Positions 23,190 through 34,851 of a stretch of DNA of 64,000 nucleotides are shown here, one piece after another. A program made the translations under genes and the position numbers. Positions within the stretch are counted from its first letter, which is position 1, and the number at the start of each line of letters is the position of its first letter. The notes beneath the pieces were generated by a model. It was not told the origin of the DNA. It saw only the letters and a list, made by a program, of their open reading frames with translations, and ran no database searches. The DNA comes from Rhinopithecus roxellana (lineage: Eukaryota; Chordata; Mammalia; Primates; Cercopithecidae): assembly GCF_007565055.1 (NCBI RefSeq), contig NC_044552.1, forward strand, positions 150,989,859 to 151,053,858. The letters are read 5' to 3'.

Positions 23190-23345
23190 ATTTCACCTGT
23201 TCGGTTTCATTAATCCTCCCTACAGGCCCAGGGGCCCTGAGCTTGTCATAGTCCTCCCTAAGTGACAGATGAGAAAACTGAAACTCGGAGGAGAAACACA
23301 GCTTCTTCAAGTTCATACGCCAATAAGTTGAGCAGCCAATCTCAA
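23190..23345 (+). mobile_element. MIR fragment
   Basis: TTCATTAATCCTCCCTACAG, then GTGACAGATGAGAAAACTGA and AATAAGTTGAGCAGCCAATC follow the MIR consensus order. Confidence 0.7.
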
Positions 23346-23648
23346 AGCCATGTCATCTGATCCGAAAGTTCATACCTTTCTGGGATACATGTGAAGAGAA
23401 AATGATTTGGGTAGATGTTTTGGAAAATATCAGTAAGGAACAAGCAGAAGGGGAATCCAAATGATGCCAAATTTTACATCGGGACAGATATGTGGAAATC
23501 AAACTGAAAACTTACTTTTTGTTTACTAATTTATTTCTACACAGAAGAACAGTTACAGAAACTGGTCTAAGAGGGAAGAAAACGGATGTCATTTGAAGTA
23601 CCTGGAATGTGAAGAGATTGATGTCTCGTATAACTGAAAATTCTTGGA

Positions 23649-23684
23649 GATTCTTGACATGACTTTAGATTCATGTCAAGAATC
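23649..23684. repeat. Perfect inverted repeat, 14-bp stem, 8-nt loop
   Basis: GATTCTTGACATGA at 23649-23662 and its exact reverse complement TCATGTCAAGAATC at 23671-23684, separated by CTTTAGAT. The surrounding sequence is not in a recognised transposon. Confidence 0.9.
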
Positions 23685-24431
23685 GAAAGTCACTTTTCAG
23701 GTTAACCTCTAGATGTCTGTCTCCTAATCAATGCATAAGGATTTTAGATTTGTAAATGATTTATGCGAAGATCAAGGACAAAGTTTAAGCTTCACACGGC
23801 ATTAGGTGCACAGTGACAGCTTTGTGACGATGATGATTGTGGTGGTGGTGGAGATGGGGGTGGAAGTTACCACTACTGTGTCATAAAGAGGGGCTTAGCA
23901 AGAGATGCAGGGACAGTCTCGCATGGAGAGGTTGTAATGAAACTCAGAGATGCAGATGCAACCGCTGGGAAGTTGGGCTCATGTTTACAAAGCAGAAGGA
24001 CAGATTGAAGTCGGAAAAGAGACACTTCAGAAGCGGCCAGAGGATAGGTCCTAAAATATCAGTACAGTGTCTTTAAAGAAAAAAAAAAAAACCCTACAGA
24101 GTGAAGAATTTGAGGACTGAAAACTGACCTGTGTGTTTCATCACTACTGTTCTCAGTGCTCTTTGAGACAAAATCTCTTTAAGAATGTCCGAGTGAAAGC
24201 TTAACTAAAGGGTTTAAGAAGGAAGAATACATTGAAGGAATAGAGACCACAGGGGTGGAAAATGTTTAAGGACTGACAGGGAGACTCAAAAAAGAGAACA
24301 GAGGTATGGTGAGGAGCAAACACAGGTGAAACGTTATTTCGTTAACTGTGAAAACAAGCAGGTAACGCCTTCCATTTCCCTCAACCCAGATCTCTCCAAC
24401 ACTCTTCTGATGAAAGATGCAGCTGTGGTAG
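23685..24431. other. Probable CCR6 intron, nothing recognised
   Basis: Short TGGTGG run near 23840 and a poly-A stretch near 24079. No exon or repeat family recognised. Confidence 0.35.
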
Positions 24432-24893
24432 GCAGAGATGCAGAGGCAGTGGTGGGCAGGGATGCAGGGACTGTGGTGGGGAGGAATGTGGGGACGGTGG
24501 TGGGGAGGGATGCAGAGACTGGTGGGGAGGGATGAGGGGACTGTGGTGGGCAGAAATGCAGGGACTGTGGTAGGGAGGGATGTAGGGACTGTGGTGGGGA
24601 GGGATGTGGGGATGGTGGTAGGAAGGGATGCACAGACTGGTGGGGAGGGATGCGGGGACGGTGGTGGGGAGGGATGTGGCGACTGTGGTGGGGAGGGATG
24701 CAGGGACTGTGGTGGGTAGAAATTCAGGGACTGTGTTAGGGAGGGATGCAGAGACTGTGGTGGGGAGAGATCCAGGGACTGTGGCGAAGAGGGATGCGGG
24801 GACTGTGATGGGGAGGGATGCAGGGCCTGTGGTGGGCAGGGATAAAGAGGTTGTGGTGGGAGAGGGGATAAAGAGGCTGTGGTGGTCGGAGAT
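24432..24893. repeat. 24-bp VNTR-type minisatellite, about 19 copies
   Basis: Units follow GGAGGGATGCAGGGACTGTG plus GTGG. Two units, around 24509 and 24626, are shortened by three bases. The changes at neighbouring units repeat in similar order, so a block of about five units seems to have been duplicated. Both 24 and 21 are multiples of three, so all open frames here (up to 220 codons, Pro/Ser/His-rich on the minus strand, VVGRDAGT-type on the plus) are repeat artefacts. Confidence 0.95.
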
Positions 24894-25314
24894 GCAGCAG
24901 TATTCTCGGACACTTTCCATCTGAGCACCCAGAGCTCTGGTTTTCTAAGAAGGTTTTGTGCTCAGCCCTCGAGAACAGCGCAGAGGTGGACAGGAATCGG
25001 TGACGGATGATGGACAGCCCTCTGGCCACAGGAGGACAACAGAAGTCATCCTCCACCCACCACGGGAGGGTAGGGAACCCTCACCCATGGGACGGGTCAG
25101 CATCTCCTGCAGCATTATCCTCCTAGCTCTTCCTGTTGGACTCCCAGGATTAGGGGGCCAACCCTCCCAGTTTTCCAGAGACTTCCCGGAGAGTAGAAAC
25201 GTCTGTGCTAAAATCAGGACAGTGCTGCCACAGCAGGAAGGCCAACTGCTCTGGGGCTAATAGAAGTGCAGGCGTCCAGGATTGGGAGGCGGTCGCCCTT
25301 CTCTTCTGCAATGG
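24894..25314. other. Probable CCR6 intron, nothing recognised
   Basis: Mixed sequence between the VNTR and a minus-strand open frame. No feature supported. Confidence 0.35.
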
Positions 25315-25944
25315 CTAGGATACCCCTGGGTGCCTCTCTGCTAACGGGTGGCATAGGCGTGAAGCCCGGACACCTGAGAAAGCAAGAGAGTCAGTGGAAA
25401 TGAGGGGCGGCGTGGAGCGGGAGACCGCAGGAGCGGCTGCCGTTGGTGTGTGCAGGGTGCCTGCAGGGAGAAATAGCAGCTCTACTCTCAGTTGAAGCAA
25501 AAGAAAAACTCTGGCCAAAAGCCATGCAGGTGGGAGGAGGTGGCTTGGGCTGGGAGGAGGGAGGACACACTTCCCCGCATGGATCTGCTGCGCTGTGGGC
25601 TGAGACGAGGCCTCAGAGAAAGGCCCAGCTGCCTCTTGTGCCAAAGGAAAGGGTGTCAAGCCAGAAAGGTCAATTTGATCTAAAACAGAAAGCGTCCGGG
25701 GTGCTGGAGAGACAGAATTCCCAAGAGGGAGCGAGGACAGGCAGGCCCCTATGAAAGACTCCAGAGACTCTGGAGAGTTCAGGGAGGAGACGGCGGCATA
25801 AGAAAGCGCTCCGTCCTGCTCCAGGACAACCTCGGGAATGTTCTCCAGAGACAGAGCGAGGAGTTCAGCTTTGTCTCTCATGATCTCTTCTGGCAGTGGG
25901 ACCCTGGAGCTTTTCAAGAAAGGAGACACAACAACAACGCCCAT
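25315..25944 (-). other. Unassigned 209-codon open frame, doubtful coding
   Basis: The longest open frame outside CCR6 and the tandem repeats, and on the CCR6-sense strand. The conceptual protein has a leucine-rich acidic N-terminal half (for example LLALSLENIPEVVLEQDGAL) and then Pro/Ser/Ala-rich low-complexity sequence. I recognise no domain. Acceptor-like strings TTTCTCCCTGCAG and TTGCTTTCTCAG occur inside it on the minus strand. GC-rich composition alone can give a frame of this length. It might be a piece of an alternative 5' exon or simply chance. Confidence 0.15.
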
Positions 25945-27953
25945 CCACGCCTGCTGGTGTGCTCCCTCCTGGTGGCAGCTACGGCTTCAGAAATGAATTC
26001 CACCTAACCAGTACTCATTCGCTTTATAATGCCTGAGGATCTTTGAACTAGGAGGACAATGGGGAGCTCTTCGGAGCACCCTCCTTGAAAAATTTTCTTT
26101 GAGGTCTCAAATCTAAACTTCCAACCCTGACCATGACATTCTAGATACAGCCTCAGTTTTGCAAAATTTTAGCAATAAAAGTGAGAAACTGACACAAGTA
26201 TGAGAAGAGACATGAAAATCATAATGGTGTTTGTATAAAGAGGTAGAAATATAAGAAAGGTAATAATTACAAATTTCTCTTTGTGCTTTCATTTAATAAC
26301 AAAATAAGTTGGTTGTATAATGAAACCGAATTTCTAAGGAATGCAAAAGGACTAATTACAGTGACTATTATGGATATCACTAATTTTCACCGCTGGAAAA
26401 ATAACACCTTCTAGATGTTTCCAGATACACTATCGTCTGAGTGCTGCCGTAGTCACAATTTCTTTCTGTGTTAGTTTCCAGAACAGTGTACAATACTATT
26501 TTGCCTCAAGTGAGATATAGAAAATGGGGGAAAGACACTAGGTTTTTGGACAAGGCACCCTGCTTAAACACCAGGAGTGTGGAAAAAGACTTATTGTTGA
26601 AATAACAAGACTTTATGATTAGTGAAATAGCTCTCAGCAGCTCTAAAACCGACTTCCAGCAGAATCAGGTTTCCTCTGACTTACTTAAAAATCTCGCAAT
26701 CGTATTCCACAAAGTTTTGTTCGACTGCCAGAAAGGACAGGTCCACTCACAGAATGAGGACCGCAGAAAGCCTCCTTTGCCATTCTGCAACATCTAGAGC
26801 GTGCTGGGCACTGGGGACTGGCTGGCGCACTCTCTGACCCGCCAGCCAACTCCTGGGTGGACCAGTGAGACCCCCACCCAGCGTCTGAGGAGTGGGCAGC
26901 ACAGCCCCCGTTAGCCCGCCGCTGTCTTGGCGACGTATGTGGGAGGAGACAGATTCTTTACAGAACCTGAAAAGACTCATTCTGACAAAAAGATCAAAGG
27001 AAAATGACTGATTTTATTACATAGTCATTTAATTACACTCACAAGGCTGATTTTTCGATTTACTAAAACATCTGTTTGTGTACCAGAAAGAAATCTGAAA
27101 GCCACATTCTTTTTAAGTTGGGGACCTCCTATCGAATGATCTTGCCATTGGATAATCACACACATTTATGTATCTAAAGCCTCCTCCCTTGGATCTGTGA
27201 AGACATTCTCGCCTCCAGTCCTCACTGGACACAAATCTAAGGGCCGGGGCCTCCCCTGGGATTCACAGCGCTGCTCAGTGACCCAGATTCAGAGTGCTAA
27301 TTTCCATTACTGTCTGCCGGGAACAGCCCCACTGACTTATAAACTGCTACAGAAATGAAAAAAGGTGACGTGTGCGCAGTGACATCAGAGCCACAGGCTG
27401 GTTACAGCCGCTGTCACAGCAAGCCTCGGCCAGGGAGCTCTGCACAGAGAAGAGGGCCCTGCTCATCTCCATGCCAGGGTTTGAAATTTAGGCCACTCAA
27501 TGGCAGTAACCCCTCTGAAATATGAAGTGATGCCTCTGGACTGGGGTTTTCTATGCCTAGAGGAAGGATTTCCAAGTGCACTGTGCTAATGAATTGCTTC
27601 TCCTTGGGGTTCAAATGCAGGTTCTGATTGGGTAGACCAGGGCTGGGTCCTGCAGTCCTGTGATTCTGAACTCCTCTTGAGGTCTAGCACTGCTCAGAAG
27701 ACCACCTCCCTCAGGACCAAGAGGGAGCTAGACCTTCTCAGCTAAGTCACGTGATTTATAACCCGTCAAACCTCCATCTCCACCAGCCCCTAGGATCTCA
27801 GGCAGCTGGTGTGGCAGGAGGTGGGGACGGCACAGGGAGGATGATGTCTTCATAACGTGAGCCTAATCAAGGGAAGGTGAGGAGGAAGAGACAGAAGCTG
27901 CCAGAGAGACCTCCCACACCCAGCTCTTGGTCTCTGGCGCGGGCTGCCGAAGG
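25945..27953. other. Probable CCR6 intron, few relics
   Basis: No exon recognised. Near 27590-27680 the strings TTCAAATGCAGGTTCTGATT and GTAGACCAGGGCTGGGTCCT look like a MER5-type DNA transposon relic. Confidence 0.35.
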
Positions 27954-27969
27954 CCCTGCTTTGCATCTT

Positions 27970-28258
27970 TTTTTTTTGTAGATGGAGTCTCACTCTGTTG
28001 CCCAGGCTGGAGTGCAGTGGCACAATCTCAGCTCACTGCAAGCTCTGCCTCCCGGGTTCACGCCATTCTCCTGCCTCAGCCTCCCGAGTAGCTGGGACTA
28101 CAGGCGCCTGCCACCATGCCCAGCTAGTTTTTTGTATTTTTAGTAGAGACGGGGTTTCACCATGTTAGCAAGGATGGTCTCAATCTCCTGACCTCGTGAT
28201 CCGCCTGCCTCGGCCTCCCAAACGCCTGGGATTACAGGCTTGAGCCACCACGCCTGGC
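27970..28258 (-). mobile_element. AluY-like, with intact target-site duplication
   Basis: Reverse-oriented Alu preceded by poly-T. The 16-bp direct repeat CCCTGCTTTGCATCTT occurs at 27954-27969 and 28259-28274. Ends with AGGCTTGAGCCACCACGCCT, the style seen in Old World monkey young Alus. Confidence 0.92.
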
Positions 28259-28274
28259 CCCTGCTTTGCATCTT

Positions 28275-29989
28275 GATCCTGTCTGCTGCAATGCGGTTGT
28301 CAGAGCCCAGAGCCGCGTCTGTCACGGTTGTGTGATCTGGCCCCTACCCAGGTCATGGCTGGCCAGTCCACCCCACCCCACCCTGACAACCTCTGCTCAT
28401 AAGATCTCCTGTCTATTTTATCCTGGAACCTCTTCCTTGCCCTGCCCTTTCTCCTTTCTTTGTTCCATTTTCCCTTTCTTCATCTATCAATCTTCTCATT
28501 CTACCCCCCAAAATAGGAGCACTTTTAAAAGTAAAGAGGAATGCATGTCTTACCTAGATGCTCCCTCCTCTCTGACAGTCAACTGAACGCTGAAGGATGC
28601 ACTGGCTGTTTACTGTATTTTACTCAGTAACACAGCAATGTCCAACCAACATTTTGGTCTTGGGGAAGCCTATTCCGAATTAACTTTCAACTGATCATTT
28701 TAAACATTTAAAACTTGGGACCTGATGGGTGAAAATATTGCTAAGACATATGATGAGATTCTGGCTGTCTCCAGGGGAGCTGGGCATTGTCCAACCCTGC
28801 CTGGGCCCCATTCGTGGAGCTGCTGGGGACGTGTGCTTTCTCATCTGCGGCAGCACACCAAGTTCCACGCTGAGATCCTTCCAATACTTGGAACTACAGT
28901 ATCGGCTTCCACATTAAATGGGTTCATGTGAGGTCTACTGAGTTGCCCTCTCTGTGTTTTGGGGTTCTTCCAGCCCACCTCTTGACTGCACCTGGCCATC
29001 TGCCATTCCTCATCACTTCCAGCATGCCTGACTCCAGCAGGTGACATTCCCCCTGAATGTGCTGCTTCCAATAAGCTCCGGGCTGGGAAAGCAAACAGCC
29101 CCCCTTATCAGAACTGCGCCTAAAATAGGAGCCAGTGTATGTGAATGTGCACCTGAGGGTCTCCCCTGGGAGAAAAGCACACCAGGTTTGGGTACAGGCT
29201 TTGTGGTATCTATTTTGGGGCAGAGTCTCTTTGGGTTCATTTCCTCTTTCTCAGGCTGCCTTAGAGGTTGATCTTATGAGATAGGAGAGCTCCAGGTAAG
29301 TCAGGCCTTAGAGGTTTCAGATGTTTAATTAGGGAAGACATAATGCAAAATTAAAGCAAGTGCCTCTGAGATGGTCACACAAATGGAATCGCAATATTGT
29401 TAAATGACATAAATACATTCACCCACAACACAGTGAAACTGATTGTCATTCGTTTATCACTTTCACTTGGGAGACAATGGTATCACTAGAACTCCTTCTG
29501 ATGCATTGCAGCATCAAGAATTCTCTTGAAGCAGACCCATCCATGTATCCAGGGACACACGTTCCAGACACATCTGTGCATTCCATGGAGCTGGCTCTGG
29601 GCTTGTCTGTGTCCCCCCCCACCTCACCCCTACCCCACCTTCGTCAACACGCTGTGGCTCTTTCCTCCTTCCTGGCCTGTCCTCCTCACCTGTGACGCTG
29701 CCTGCTGCCCTTGTTCATCCCAACCTCCCCGCACACAGCCAGCCCCTCCACCAAGCCTCGTTCATGTTAGATCCACCAGCACCCCCTGTTCTGCAGCAGC
29801 CACAGCCCCCACGGTGAGCTCAAAACCTAAGTTTGGGAGGCATGTTCCATTCTGGTTTGTGGGATCTGCATTTCTTCCTTATAGTTATGGTTCATAGAGA
29901 TGACTGCTCTTTCAAAGGTGATTGTGGTCTATTAGATCATTTCCAATGTCTCTATACTTCTTTCTCTAGTGCTAGTCAAAAGTGACTTG
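28275..29989. other. Upstream region of CCR6, nothing recognised
   Basis: Pyrimidine-rich around 28340-28510 and 29590-29790. No exon, CpG island or repeat family is evident. Confidence 0.35.
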
Positions 29990-30225
29990 CAGATGGTATG
30001 GAATGTCTTTGTGAGCTAGAAAGAACACAGACTAGGATCAGAAAAATCTGCCTCCCAACCCTCCATAGCCATCTTCTGGCTGTGTGACTTTACCTCCCTA
30101 ACTCTTTAAAATAGCCCAACACCTACCTGCCAGGATTGTCTTCAGAATTACATAAAATAACACATACCGAAGTCTCTGGAATAGAGCATGTCACATAATA
30201 GACTCAACAAAGGTTAGCATCTCTT
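29990..30225 (+). mobile_element. MIR fragment
   Basis: CATCTTCTGGCTGTGTGACT, then CTACCTGCCAGGATTGTCTT and AATAGAGCATGTCACATAAT follow the MIR order well. Confidence 0.75.
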
Positions 30226-30393
30226 CTTTCTTTTTGGCATGACTAAAGTAGCCTAAATTAATAAATATTCACAATGCATGACTTGATAACATAAACTTTT
30301 GTAATACTCTATTACCTCCAAAGCATAAAACAATTATTGAGACAAAAGAAATACAGTATTTTCTAAATTTCAAGACAAAAGTAAAAAACTTAC

Positions 30394-30460
30394 CAATAAA
30401 GAAGAAGCTGTCTGTTCCACAAACCAGCAGCCACAGTTTTTTCTCTTAAATGTCAGACTT
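30394..30460 (-). other. CCR6: Candidate distal 5' untranslated exon of CCR6
   Basis: The minus strand reads TTCTTCTTTATTG|GTAAGTTTT, a strong splice donor with GT at 30393-30392. It lies about 24.5 kb upstream of the start codon, matching my approximate memory of where the human long CCR6 transcript begins. The left exon edge is set by the donor; the other boundary given here is arbitrary and no TATA box or CpG island marks it. Any 64-kb window contains chance GTAAGT sites, so this is only a candidate. Confidence 0.25.
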
Positions 30461-31324
30461 TGAAAAGGTTGAGATTTCTGTTCACCAGCGTATACATGCG
30501 GGCCCTCTCTTACTGATGACCACAGAGTCCTGGGGACCTTCCTGTGCTCCCAGCCCAGCTCTCCTCTCCGGCCGCACTGCTGCCTCCTTCACCCATACAC
30601 TGGGTGGTGTGCTGGGCTGCCCTCCTCACCACAAGTTTTATTCCTCAGCACACACTTCAGATCACAGAAAGAAGACAAATAAGGTGGAGGAAGGAAGATG
30701 GGTTGATGTAACTAGGTCACTTGGTAATTTCAATTTCATATGTAAATTTTTCTTTGTTTCAGAATTATTGATCTGTGGAATATTTCTTGATTCTTCTTGG
30801 AAATTACAAATTAATTCAAATGATTGTAAAGTTCTCTGAAAGGCTCTACAGGTTTCTTAAGATAATTTAAAAAACCTGAAAATACCATATGACATATGCT
30901 TTATGAGTAAAGACACAGTGAATAGAGAATCAGCATCTCACCAATATCCCACTGCAGGTCAGTGGCAGCCACAAAAGAAGGCATACCCCAAGCGTAAAGG
31001 AGAGTTTCCACCCTCAAAATACTCATGTTGTTTTGTTAGCCATTTTCTACAATCTGTGGCCTCATGTCACAACTTAACTGATTTGAGGACGCAGAAACCC
31101 CTGAGTTTCCATACTCCCAAGGCAACTGTCAGCCCTCCGTTTAAGAATAGCCTCGTAATTTGAGGGGAAATCTAGGTTACCTTCTCCACCTGGGTCTACC
31201 ATAAACAAGCTATAAATCCCCTAAGGAAAGTCCAAAAATTGTCACTTGATAGGTAAAGCCAACGGCTTCTGCAGGGACAGAAGTGAGAGTCTACAACTCC
31301 AGTTCGTCCACCCCTCTCCTTCCT
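30461..31324. other. Intergenic or CCR6 upstream region, nothing recognised
   Basis: No exon, repeat family or CpG island seen. A promoter would be expected here if the candidate exon is real. Confidence 0.3.
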
Positions 31325-31365
31325 TTTTCAAATGATTATAAATCACTTTTCAAATGATTATAAAT
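31325..31365. repeat. Two direct copies of a 19-bp AT-rich motif
   Basis: TTTTCAAATGATTATAAAT occurs at 31325-31343 and again, identical, at 31347-31365 (period 22). Confidence 0.9.
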
Positions 31366-31382
31366 AGCATTGTTAATTAATG

Positions 31383-31560
31383 CATTTGTAATACAATTTA
31401 GAAAGTACTTATCGTGTTTATTATTTCGTTTAATCCTGACAAACAATTTTGGGAAAATGGACATTGTGACCTTCATTTTATAGATGGAAAGAAATCAGCA
31501 CAAAACGCATTGAGTAATCTCCCAAGAAGGTGTGAGCCAGGAGTAGTGAATTCAGAAAAT
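31383..31560 (+). mobile_element. MIR fragment
   Basis: TATTTCGTTTAATCCTGACA, CATTTTATAGATGGAAAGAA and GTGAGCCAGGAGTAGTGAAT are MIR-type blocks in the right order. Confidence 0.7.
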
Positions 31561-31617
31561 AAGCCGTAGGTCTTCCACGTCCTCTTTGTACTACGTGGCA
31601 GTTCAGTGATTCCTCCA

Positions 31618-32235
31618 GTAAACACTTCCTGATGCCCACTGTGTGCTGGGCACTGCTCCAGGCACAAGGGATACAGCAGTGACTGAAACAGGTAAAAGTC
31701 TTGGCCTCATGGGGTTTCCATTCTAGTCATGCAACACAGGTAATACCAAAAAAAAAAAAAAGAATGAAAAGATACATAGTATGGAAGTTGGCCAATACCA
31801 TGGAGAAAAATCAAACAGGGAAGTGGGTGGGGATTGTTGAGCCTGTTGCAATTTCAATGAGGGTGAACAGGGGAGGTTTCACTGAGAATGTGGCATTTAA
31901 ATGGAGCCCCAGAAGAGGGGAAGGAGTGAGCCACGTGTGTACCTGGAGGAAAAGCACCTTGGGTGAAGTCCTCAATGCAGAATTTACCTGACATGTTCAA
32001 AGCAATGAAGGAGCTCAGTGAGGGTGAGATGAGCCAGGGAGGGATGAGAGCTGCAGTCAGAGACTAGGGGCTGGTCGCAGGGCCTCACAGTCCGCTGCAT
32101 GACTTTGCCTCCTCCAGAGGAGACAGGATGCTACTAGGACTTTGGAGCGACATTATCTGACTTCCATTCTAAGATCACTCTGGCAGCAGTGTTGAAAATG
32201 GATTCAAGGGATTTCAGGCAGAATTAGGAAGACAT
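31618..32235 (+). mobile_element. L2-like fragments
   Basis: ACTGTGTGCTGGGCACTGCT, AAGGGATACAGCAGTGACTG and CTCATGGGGTTTCCATTCTA are typical of an L2 3' region. Further L2-like text such as TCACTCTGGCAGCAGTGTTG follows. A 13-base poly-A run sits at about 31748. Confidence 0.6.
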
Positions 32236-32464
32236 CTGGGTAAGATATGAGGGGAGTATTTTGGAAACAAAGTCAACAGGATTTACTGGCAGACTGGATG
32301 TGAGATTTGACAAAAGGACAAGCACAGAGGATGGGTCCAGGTGTCTGGCCTGGGCAGTAAAAGGTGCTCATTCAACACGATGGGAATATGAGGGGGAGGC
32401 GGGTCTGGGGTGGGAGGGTGTGTTCACAGGAAGTCGGTTAGGAAACTGAGACGGTAAAGCAGCC

Positions 32465-33062
32465 CCCAGAACATCCCGGTGCATACTCACAGGAGCCAAG
32501 ACATGGAACCAACCGACGTGTGCATCGGCAGAGGAATGGGTAAGGAAAATGAGTTGTCTATACCTGTGGAATGTGACCCAGCCAGAAAGCAGAAGGAACT
32601 CCTGGCGTGCTCCGCAGGATGGGTGGAACTGGAGGACGTTACGCTAAGTTAAACAAGCCAGGAAGAGAAAATTAAACACCGCATGTTCTCACTCATGTGT
32701 GGAAGCTAAAAAAAAAAAAGTGGATTTCAAAGAAGCAAAGAGAGAACGGAGGATGCGAGAGGCTGGGAAGGGGAGGGGAAGAGGATAGGGAGGGTTTTGT
32801 GAAAGGACACAAGATCATAGCTAGACAGGAGGAATAAGTCCTTGTGTTCCGTGCCACTGCAGAATGATCAGAATTTATATCATACCACTTCAAATGGCTA
32901 GAAGGAGGATATTGAACTTTCCCAACATGAAGAAATGATAAGTGTTTGAGGTGATGAATATGCCAACCACCCTCCTCTAATCACTGTACATCACACCTAT
33001 TGAAACATCACTATGTACACCAGAAATATGTACAATGATTATTTGTCGATTAGAAATAAAGA
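32465..33062 (+). mobile_element. L1 3' end, 5' truncated
   Basis: Decayed ORF2 C-terminus and 3'UTR: CATGTTCTCACTCATGTGTG, GAAGCTAAAAAAAA, then 'GATGAATATGCCAACCACCC' and 'TATGTACACCAGAAATATGT'. Many mutations. An Alu follows directly. Confidence 0.85.
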
Positions 33063-33063
33063 C

Positions 33064-33372
33064 TAGGCTGGGCCTGGTGCCTCACGCCTGTAATCCCAGT
33101 ACTTTGGGAGGCCAACGCAGGCAGATCACGAAGTCAGGAGAGCGAGACCATCCTGGCCAACATGGTGAAACCCCAGCTCTACTAAAAATACAAAAATTAG
33201 CCAGGTGTGTTGGCATGTGCCTTTAGCCCCAGCTACTCAGGAGGCTGAGGCAGGAGAATCGCTTGAACCTGGGAGGTGGAGTCTGCAATAAGCCGAGATT
33301 GTGCCACTGCACTCCAGTCTGAGTGACAGCCTCTGTGTCAAAAAACAAATAAATAAAATAAATAATAAACAA
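33064..33372 (+). mobile_element. Alu
   Basis: GGCTGGGCCTGGTGCCTCAC start, right-monomer end GAGTGACAGCCTCTGTGTCA and a tail of AAATAAATAAAATAAATAAT type. It sits at the 3' end of the L1. Confidence 0.9.
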
Positions 33373-34851
33373 GAAGATTCCAGTGCAGTTATCCGGTGTG
33401 CTCAGTGAGAAATGGAATTGAGGGTGGAGCTCAGGCAGGAGGCATGCACTGAGAAGCCACCAGTTTGTAGATGGATGAGGTCACTGAGGCAACGAGAGCA
33501 GATGGCCAAGAGGAGCAGGCACCTCTAGATGGAGAGAACGTCCTGCTATGTCAATGCTGCTGACCACAAGCAGCACAAAACTGAAAACTGAACACTGTAT
33601 GTAGCAACTTGGAGATCACTGTGGTCTTGGAGTAAGATCAAGCTTCAGAGCCCCCACCCGGCAGCCCTCAAGGACTTGGAGAATCCACAGGGTGGGCACA
33701 TCTGGGCCCCGCCCCGCCTGGCACACACCTGGCAACCAGATGAGCTTCTCATGCTGCGTGGGGTCACACTCGATGGCGTGGAGGAGTGTGGGAGGATACC
33801 TGACTGGGAGAGGGATAAACACAGGAAAGAATGCAAACATTTATTCCAGAGAGGCTGTGTGAAGAGAAACAGACATGGGTCTCAGCTGGAGATGGCACTG
33901 GAGCAAAACATATTTTGTTTAAGATTGGGTCATATTGGTAAGAATGACCCCGTAAAGAGGAAAATGCTGACTGTGAAGGAAAGAGAAGGGAGAAGTGTCT
34001 GTCAAGTAGACAAAGGGGCAGCCACTCAGTGCACCCCCTGGAGAAGGGGCTGTGTCAGGGATGGGGCTGGTCTCCCCCGTGGCAGGTGAGGAGGCGGAGC
34101 CCGGGGGCACAGAGGCTGGGAGACAGGTGGGTGTGTTGGTGAGCGGCCATGGGAGCTCTCTTCTGATTGCTCCTATCTTCTCAGGGAAATAGGGAACCAA
34201 GGCATCCGCTGAGGGGGAAGATGGAAAAAGAGGCATCCTAGTTTTAAGAAAAAAGGAAAAGGAATAAATCAGTCATCCAGGAAGAGAGAGAAGCAAGGGG
34301 CTAGAGAATTCTAACTGCCCAGTCAGCAGCCATAAACTTAAAATGAAGCAGTCGCCACGATGTTCTCTGTCTCTTTTCAGACGCATTCAGTTATGTAGGT
34401 GCAGTAGCTGAGTAGGAGGAGAGGTGAATTCAACAAGGGCTGTGGTTTAGCCAACTGAGTAAGACAGAGAAGGGGCTGGGGACTGAGGGCGGGGTGATAC
34501 ACGTATTGCATTGCCTTCTAACCCTCCAAAGACTACCTAGTCCCCAGAACATTCTAGCGGTGGCCCAATGACAGATTAGTTAAAAGGCAGTGGGATGCTC
34601 CCCATCTGGTTTCAGACATGGGGTTTATCCAACCCAGGGGATTGTCTCTAACTTGGTTCCAAGGACTATGTCAGGATGGGATGTCATTGTCCTTGGTGTC
34701 AACTACAAATGTAAGAACACTGTTGATCAAAACCCTTGCTTCCTTTAAAAATGGATGGTGGTTTTTATCACCCATAATTTATTTAAATTTCCCATTATTT
34801 TTGTTAATTTTGCCCCTGCCACATCTCAGGAAAATTAATGATGAAATTTTA
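33373..34851. other. Intergenic, nothing recognised
   Basis: No repeat family or exon recognised. The 137-codon plus frame at 33676-34089 and 105-codon minus frame at 33919-34236 have no domains. Confidence 0.35.

Noticed and set aside
22825..23316. 163-codon minus frame
   Set aside because: GC-rich chance frame that ends within a MIR element; no domain or splice support.
24266..24928. 220-codon Pro/Ser/His-rich minus frame and other long frames
   Set aside because: Entirely produced by the 24/21-bp minisatellite, whose unit lengths are multiples of three, so every frame without a stop in one unit stays open.
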